NCBI RefSeq assembly: GCF_051020765.1
Contig: NC_134929.1
Coordinates: 20,529,135 to 20,593,134, forward strand
Direction of reading: 5' to 3'
DNA: 64,000 bases
DNA from: Lasioglossum baleicum
Taxonomy: Eukaryota; Arthropoda; Insecta; Hymenoptera; Halictidae
Part shown: one piece after another, positions 59,073-64,000 of the stretch
How the letters are laid out: each line of letters begins with the position of its first letter
Numbering within the stretch: position 1 is the stretch's first letter
The notes under the pieces: model-generated
Told to the model about the DNA's origin: nothing
The model's database searches: none
What the model saw: the letters and a program-made list of their open reading frames with translations, nothing else
Translations under genes and position numbers: made by a program

Positions 59073-59931
59073 CCCGAGAAAAACAAGTGTTCCTTCTGCA
59101 TTTTCACGTATGCATACGTCTATGTATATGTATATATGTATATATTTATGTATATATGTATAAGTAATATACAGTAAGTGTACAGTAACGCGAAGATTGC
59201 CGGGATATTGCGCGAACCGGTTACCGTCTTGCCTGATATTCGAACCCGTTGCCATAATCGAGTCAGATCTGTGATAGCGATTCCAAACAGAATCTATCGT
59301 CATTCGTCTCTTTCATCTCTGTTCTCGATGGTAATCAACGGAAAATAAGCAATTTTCAAGGAAGAAAGTTTTGAATCATCGTGGTTGTGCAAAATGACAA
59401 CGGGTCGAGGGAAAATCGAATCGGGAGGCGCATTCGGAGGTAGATTGCACTATCGGTGCATAATCGTTAGCACCACCGGAATTTCCGGATGTTTTTCCAT
59501 CGTTATTCAGTTTCCGAATACGTAAAAATCGTTCTGCGTTCGACTTAATAAAATCGTCGAAGGAAGAGATATTTTTACACGTTCAACATATTTATCCTTC
59601 ATTTTATCCTTCAGTCAGAAATTCTGGTGGCGATATTTGATGCACTATACATATCGTACGCACCTTCGTTGTAGATCGTACTCGAACAGAATCGATTCCC
59701 GATTCGATCGTCGGCGACAGTCTCGCGCAAAGTCAACCGGCAATCGTCCGCCATTCACGCAACTGGCAGCAGCACTCGCTTGCGTTACACCCCTATTATA
59801 CCCTTTTTAAAGTTAGTTTAGTCAAAGTTAAAGCTTTCAATGGGATTTTACCACTTGTTTTCTCTCCCTCTTTACACAACGTATATAACAACGGTACGCG
59901 CGACTATTAAACGGGTCTACGGAATTCCATA

Positions 59932-59971
59932 TCTCTCTCTCTCTCTCTCTCTCTCTCCCCCTCTCTCTCTC
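59932..59971 (+). repeat. (CT)n microsatellite with a CCCC interruption
   Basis: About 19 CT units. Confidence 0.95.
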
Positions 59972-61141
59972 GATCGCCAATGTCCCGGTTTCTCTGGATC
60001 ATTCGCACTCGCACGCACTCCTTCTCATTCTCTCCTGAATTTGTCCTCATTCGCACTTTAATTCGCGGACTCTCTCGAAAAAACAAGTAAACTGCGTGGT
60101 TTTATGTGCCTACAGGTTCGAAAGATTGCGAGTTGCATAGTTGTGCTAGGAAATTGCTCGTCCCTGGGAGCTAGCTCTACGGGAAATCAAATCGTAGTCG
60201 AAAATTCGCATGAACGTCCGCAGTCTATCGCAATTGTCGCCTGGAAGTTGCACGATCGGTGTCCCTTCTCGTTTCGTTACTTGTTGCTAACCGTTTCCAG
60301 TTTTCTACTGATTTCTCTCGTTGATTCTCCCACTTTCCTTTCGATCTCCAGCGCTCGTCTTCGCGAATCGTGCCCCAAATAAATCGTTGACACGATCTAC
60401 TCGCTGAACAAATTCAAATCGTTCTGCTCCAGAATGATTGCGGTAGAAATAAGACGTAATGGACAGGTGACACGTTTAGATCTACACACATTCACATTTA
60501 TATTTTTATACAACGGTAGAAATCGAACATAGATACAAGCACAATTGTAAACCACCTTATTGTTAGAACTGGACACGCGACCAGGATTATCTCCATTTTA
60601 CTAAAGAAACACAAAACTTTCCTGGCTCCCGTTTAATCGGTTTTATCATGAATAGTTACCAGAGAAATTGAATTCGCGAAGAACTGAGCACGTATAGACA
60701 AATTCTGCGATCTCGTTTCCGAACAGCCAGAAGAAATCGATCTCGATCGTGACAGCGATCTAACGAAGGATCGACCTGCCCTCTCGGCTGTGCAATGGTA
60801 GTTTTGTGAACGTGTTTTTCTAATATTAAGGCAACTCTTGAATTAAACGATCCGTCGCGTATTTTTTCGTGATCTCTTCGATCTTTTTTGTCTGTACAGA
60901 ACCCTACACGTCGATTCGCGCAAAAATCACGCTCTGTTCTCGATCGGACGATCTGTCGGCGACAATTCGGTGTCGATCTCGCGAAGCTCGTTCGAAAATC
61001 GTCGCGGTTCCATCAGACTCGATCGTACTTGTGTTTGAGCCTGTTCGAAAGCAACCGCAAGAAAAGGCGAAAGTAAAGATAAAAATCTCGGATCCATGGA
61101 TCTACCCTTCGAGCCCCTCCTACGCTACATTTGTCCTACGC

Positions 61142-61186
<45 letters not shown>
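61142..61186 (+). repeat. (GA)n microsatellite
   Basis: About 22 GA units with AA and CG interruptions. Confidence 0.95.
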
Positions 61187-61989
61187 TATCGCTGTAATTA
61201 GTGTATCGACGAGATTTCGATTATTTGCAAAAGTATGAAACTCTACGGAGCTCCGGCTCGACGACGAGCCGAGAGATCTAGTGACGAAGTTTATCTCTCA
61301 TATTTATTCCTCCCTTATTTCTCCCCTCCTCCATCCTTCGTCGCCCCTTTTCTCGTTTATCCAGCTGTCCTTCGTTCGTTATTCGCGTTGCAAATCGTTT
61401 ATTATCGACAGGGCGAGTCTCGGCGTGAATATTATTACGGTCTCGTTTTTATTCGTTCGTACCCAGCTTCTATCTTATATATTTATACATATACACACAC
61501 GTACTCATATATATATACATACACAGGGTGTCCCGGGGTTTCGCGGCTGAAAATCGTCCGCATATTCAGACAGAAAAATGGTACTTTCGATCGTGGGTCG
61601 TTTCAAGCTCGATTAATGTGAAATTAGTTGAAACAGTGAAACAATGGGTAGGGACACTTCTCTGTGAACACGTTATCTAATTATTCCGTAATATTTGGAA
61701 TAAGTCCCGTGACTGACGATTTTCTAAAAACTTCAATTATGAACCTCATCATAACATAACCTAACAATTTCATGAGCACCATCGAAAGATGATTTTATTA
61801 TCAATTCATAAACTGTCGGTACATAAATGTGTTAAGTACAGGGTAGTTCGTTCAATCTTTACCAGACATTCTAAAAAACAGAAGTTATAATAAAAATGCA
61901 ATTTCCTCTTTTAACAATTTTAATAAATCAGAAATACCAGCACCATTAAATACCATTAATGCCTTTATACGTTCGTATGTATTTGATCA

Positions 61990-62034
61990 ATCCATTTTTC
62001 TTATAAATGCATAAAATTCCGCTGTCTACAGATT
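61990..62034. repeat. ACTGCGGAT-family end (partial)
   Basis: AATGCATAAAATTCCGCTGT resembles the right terminus; no partner found. Confidence 0.35.
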
Positions 62035-62216
62035 ATCAAACGTTTTGATAGTTGTCTGACACACGCGGTAACATTTTCTTTAGAATTTGCAACGAAGCTT
62101 GAAAAGACCCACATTTCCATAGCATTTATTTCCGATTCAGATCGATCGACAGCGTTCGGCCGTGAAAGCCCAGGCCGCCCTGCATATATGCATAAATACA
62201 TAAATATCGGATGCAT

Positions 62217-62306
62217 ATACCGGCGTGTCTTTCACGTGTACATATTTATACGTATATGTATATTATTTATATATGTATATGTATTTATATATATAATATG
62301 TATAGA
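62217..62306. repeat. (TATG/TA)n microsatellite
   Basis: TATATGTATATGTATTTATA-type tract. Similar tracts at 57.9 and 59.1 kb. Confidence 0.85.
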
Positions 62307-63929
62307 TAAGTAGAAAAACTCTTAATCGTAGTGTGTTACTCCATTTACGGCGACCTCGCGTGTGTTTCACTCCTTGAATCCGCTTCGATCCTCCTCATTC
62401 CTGCCCCCTATATCGTTATTATTATAAATAAATGCAAGTAATGAAATCGCACATTGGATTCGGTTCGAGAAACGATTCTTCGATGTCCCATTTCCCAATT
62501 TATATATATCCGAGGACCGGTCGAGATCGAATCCGGCGCGTCGCGAGAGAACACTCGCGGTTATTCGTTGGCGGTTCAACGTTCACTATACTTTCCGAGC
62601 ATTATTCGATCAGTCTCTGATCCACGACGAGCAAACGAGACGATAGTCGGCCCGGCTCTTCTTCCTCTTGGTCGATTCTTCGATTTTGTAGTCCGATTCG
62701 ATCCCGGGAATCATCTCGAGAGTGAAGCATCCTCGACCTCGGTGAACACGATGACTTCCGGTCCCGGGAGAACGGACGGTTTCCGGTCGATCCTCGGCCA
62801 TTGTTCGATCCGAAAAAATCGTCATCGTCCCTCCAGATTCTTCTCCTGAATTTCCACCCTTCGACTCGATAGTTCTTCTCGATTGAATTACAGTCCCGTA
62901 AATAACCGTGATCGGATACCGTTCCTCGACGAAAAATTCGCGTCGCGGTCTCCTCGCTTTTGTCCGCGTCGATCGACCGCGTTCAGAGCGTGTTTGTGTT
63001 CTCCGTGTTTCGTTTTTTTTTTTTTTACCACTAGAGTTTATAAATTACATTTATACGTATGTACTCCTCGAGTTAGAGCTAGATCATTTTTTGTTCACCT
63101 CGTTTTCCGATAAGAGCTAAATGGTTTACCGCTAATGTCATCGTTTAAGAACTTGGTCATATGCTTGCTTCTGTTACGACGCTAAAGAGTTTGTTGTAAG
63201 GTTTCAAAGATACTTCCCTCCCCCCCCCTAACATCCTTTCGCTCACACGCACACAGACACGATCGCGAACATGGGTCACCCCTTTTTCCCCCCATGGTTT
63301 GTGAACCACGATACACTCGATCTTGTTGTTTCCTCGTTTTCTTTTTTTTTTTGTTCGTTCGTTCGATATTCATCAGTCGCATGCAGTTCAACATTTGTTC
63401 GAAGACACAATCGTTCGTTTCTCGTTCTCTCCATGGATCACACTCTCTGACATCGATGCAAACGCGTCCCGAGGCTAGAAAATTGTCTACCGGCGCGACG
63501 GCGACGCCGATCTGGCTAGATTCTTTGGATTTATCACAGAAAAACATTTTTTGTTTGTTTGTTTGTTTAATAATATCCCATCCCCATTCGCGCCTACGGC
63601 CTCCGACGAAAACACGCTCGCGTTCGTCGCAAACGATCGCCGAACACGCGCGATCCCCTGGAACCGAAGAGCGATCGAGCACTTGATCGTGCGCGGGCCA
63701 AGGTCACGGAAATCATCCGTACGTTTCAACGCATTGCCGCCGATCAATTGCAATCGAGAGAATATGAAAGGATTGCTAGTAACGATATCTTTATTTCGTA
63801 AAATTTCTCTGTCGAATTTAAGTCGAATAATTAATTGAACTGCTAACATTAACATTAGTAGTCGAAGCTTAAAACAGTGGAGATAAAAATTTAAGAACAT
63901 CATGGCAACGCTGTCAACCTATTAAAATC

Positions 63930-63962
63930 GAGACACGAGATTTTGCACGAAGATCCGCGGTC
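63930..63962. repeat. ACTGCGGAT-family end (partial)
   Basis: TTTTGCACGAAGATCCGCGG at the window edge; partner not found. Confidence 0.4.
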
Positions 63963-64000
63963 TAATAATCTTTTATTATCGATGATTGTTTTTAGAAACT

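Larger units (their letters stand above)
57420..64000. other. Microsatellite-rich non-coding block; possible long 3' UTR of a minus-strand gene
   Basis: No convincing coding exon in 6.5 kb. It is rich in (CT)n, (GA)n, (TATG)n, poly-T and poly-C tracts with non-repetitive, CpG-containing sequence between, and is poor in transposons compared with the rest of the window. A minus-strand AATAAA lies at 57772-57777 and could end such a UTR. A strong plus-strand acceptor-like sequence (CTTTTCTGTTCCCACAG, to 57531) is also present. The stop codon of any such gene would be beyond 64000. This is inference. Confidence 0.3.

Noticed and set aside
58874..59303. Frames with long Arg-Glu or Ser-Leu repeats
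   Set aside because: Translations of the (TC)n microsatellite.
63182..63682. 166-codon minus-strand frame and overlapping plus frame
   Set aside because: Runs through poly-T, poly-C and TTTG repeats; low-complexity translation.

Overview
The window is eukaryotic nuclear DNA, almost certainly from an insect and most likely a hymenopteran (ant, bee or wasp). The evidence is as follows. Coding exons are tiny and isolated, with GT/AG introns. Non-coding DNA is AT-rich with CpG-rich islands and long (CT)n tracts. TA-, TTAA- and 8-bp-TSD mini-transposons are dense, including mariner-type mini-palindromes of the TTGGGTTGGCAAATAAGTTCG kind. LINE tails are of a type I associate with ant and bee genomes (from memory). 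The only confidently identified protein gene encodes an insect-like Janus-A/PHPT1 phosphohistidine phosphatase. The species cannot be named from the sequence alone. Nearly all long open frames are chance.

Layout. 1-9.1 kb: non-coding DNA with three patches of one 20-bp-based minisatellite (2.72-3.23, 3.70-4.05, 5.43-5.79 kb). A large inverted-repeat element (6.60-8.77 kb) encloses an exon-like segment with a perfect 5' splice site, a 350-bp hairpin MITE, and a 5S-rRNA-derived SINE with an exact 16-bp target-site duplication. 9.1-13.6 kb: a TATA-type promoter candidate with a short downstream open frame, then diverged non-coding sequence. 13.62-14.79 kb: a nested set of transposons (hAT containing a TA-MITE and a TTAA-MITE, the latter containing two 80-bp palindromes). 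15-23 kb: non-coding, with a mariner-like MITE at 18.39-18.89 kb. 23.10-24.39 kb: a triple-hairpin foldback element. 24.4-34.9 kb: non-coding with a hAT MITE (26.72-27.10 kb) and several copies of a small 'ACTGCGGAT' MITE family. 34.95-36.24 kb: a long-arm inverted-repeat element. 36.2-41.4 kb: non-coding. 41.38-42.93 kb: a 5'-truncated LINE inserted in a TTAA-type MITE. 43.50-46.78 kb: two inverted copies of a piggyBac-like MITE, one abutted by a Harbinger-like element.

Gene region. 50.59-52.85 kb (+): the last two coding exons of PHPT1/janus-A, split by a 2.03-kb intron carrying a hAT MITE. Upstream exons were not found. 53.16-53.56 kb: a palindromic MITE. 54.4-55.1 kb (-): a LINE C-terminal fragment. 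55.50-56.96 kb: a higher-order tandem array whose left end is inverted. 57.06-57.41 kb (-): a probable last coding exon of an unrecognised gene, with a poly(A) signal 59 bp past its stop. 57.7-64.0 kb: microsatellite-rich, non-coding sequence that would fit the long 3' UTR of a minus-strand gene lying beyond the window.

The two gene ends (PHPT1 + and the unknown gene -) are convergent, with a repeat block between them. There is no operon logic, as expected in an animal genome. The most notable items are the 5S-derived SINE, the nested and foldback transposons, and the inverted higher-order array.
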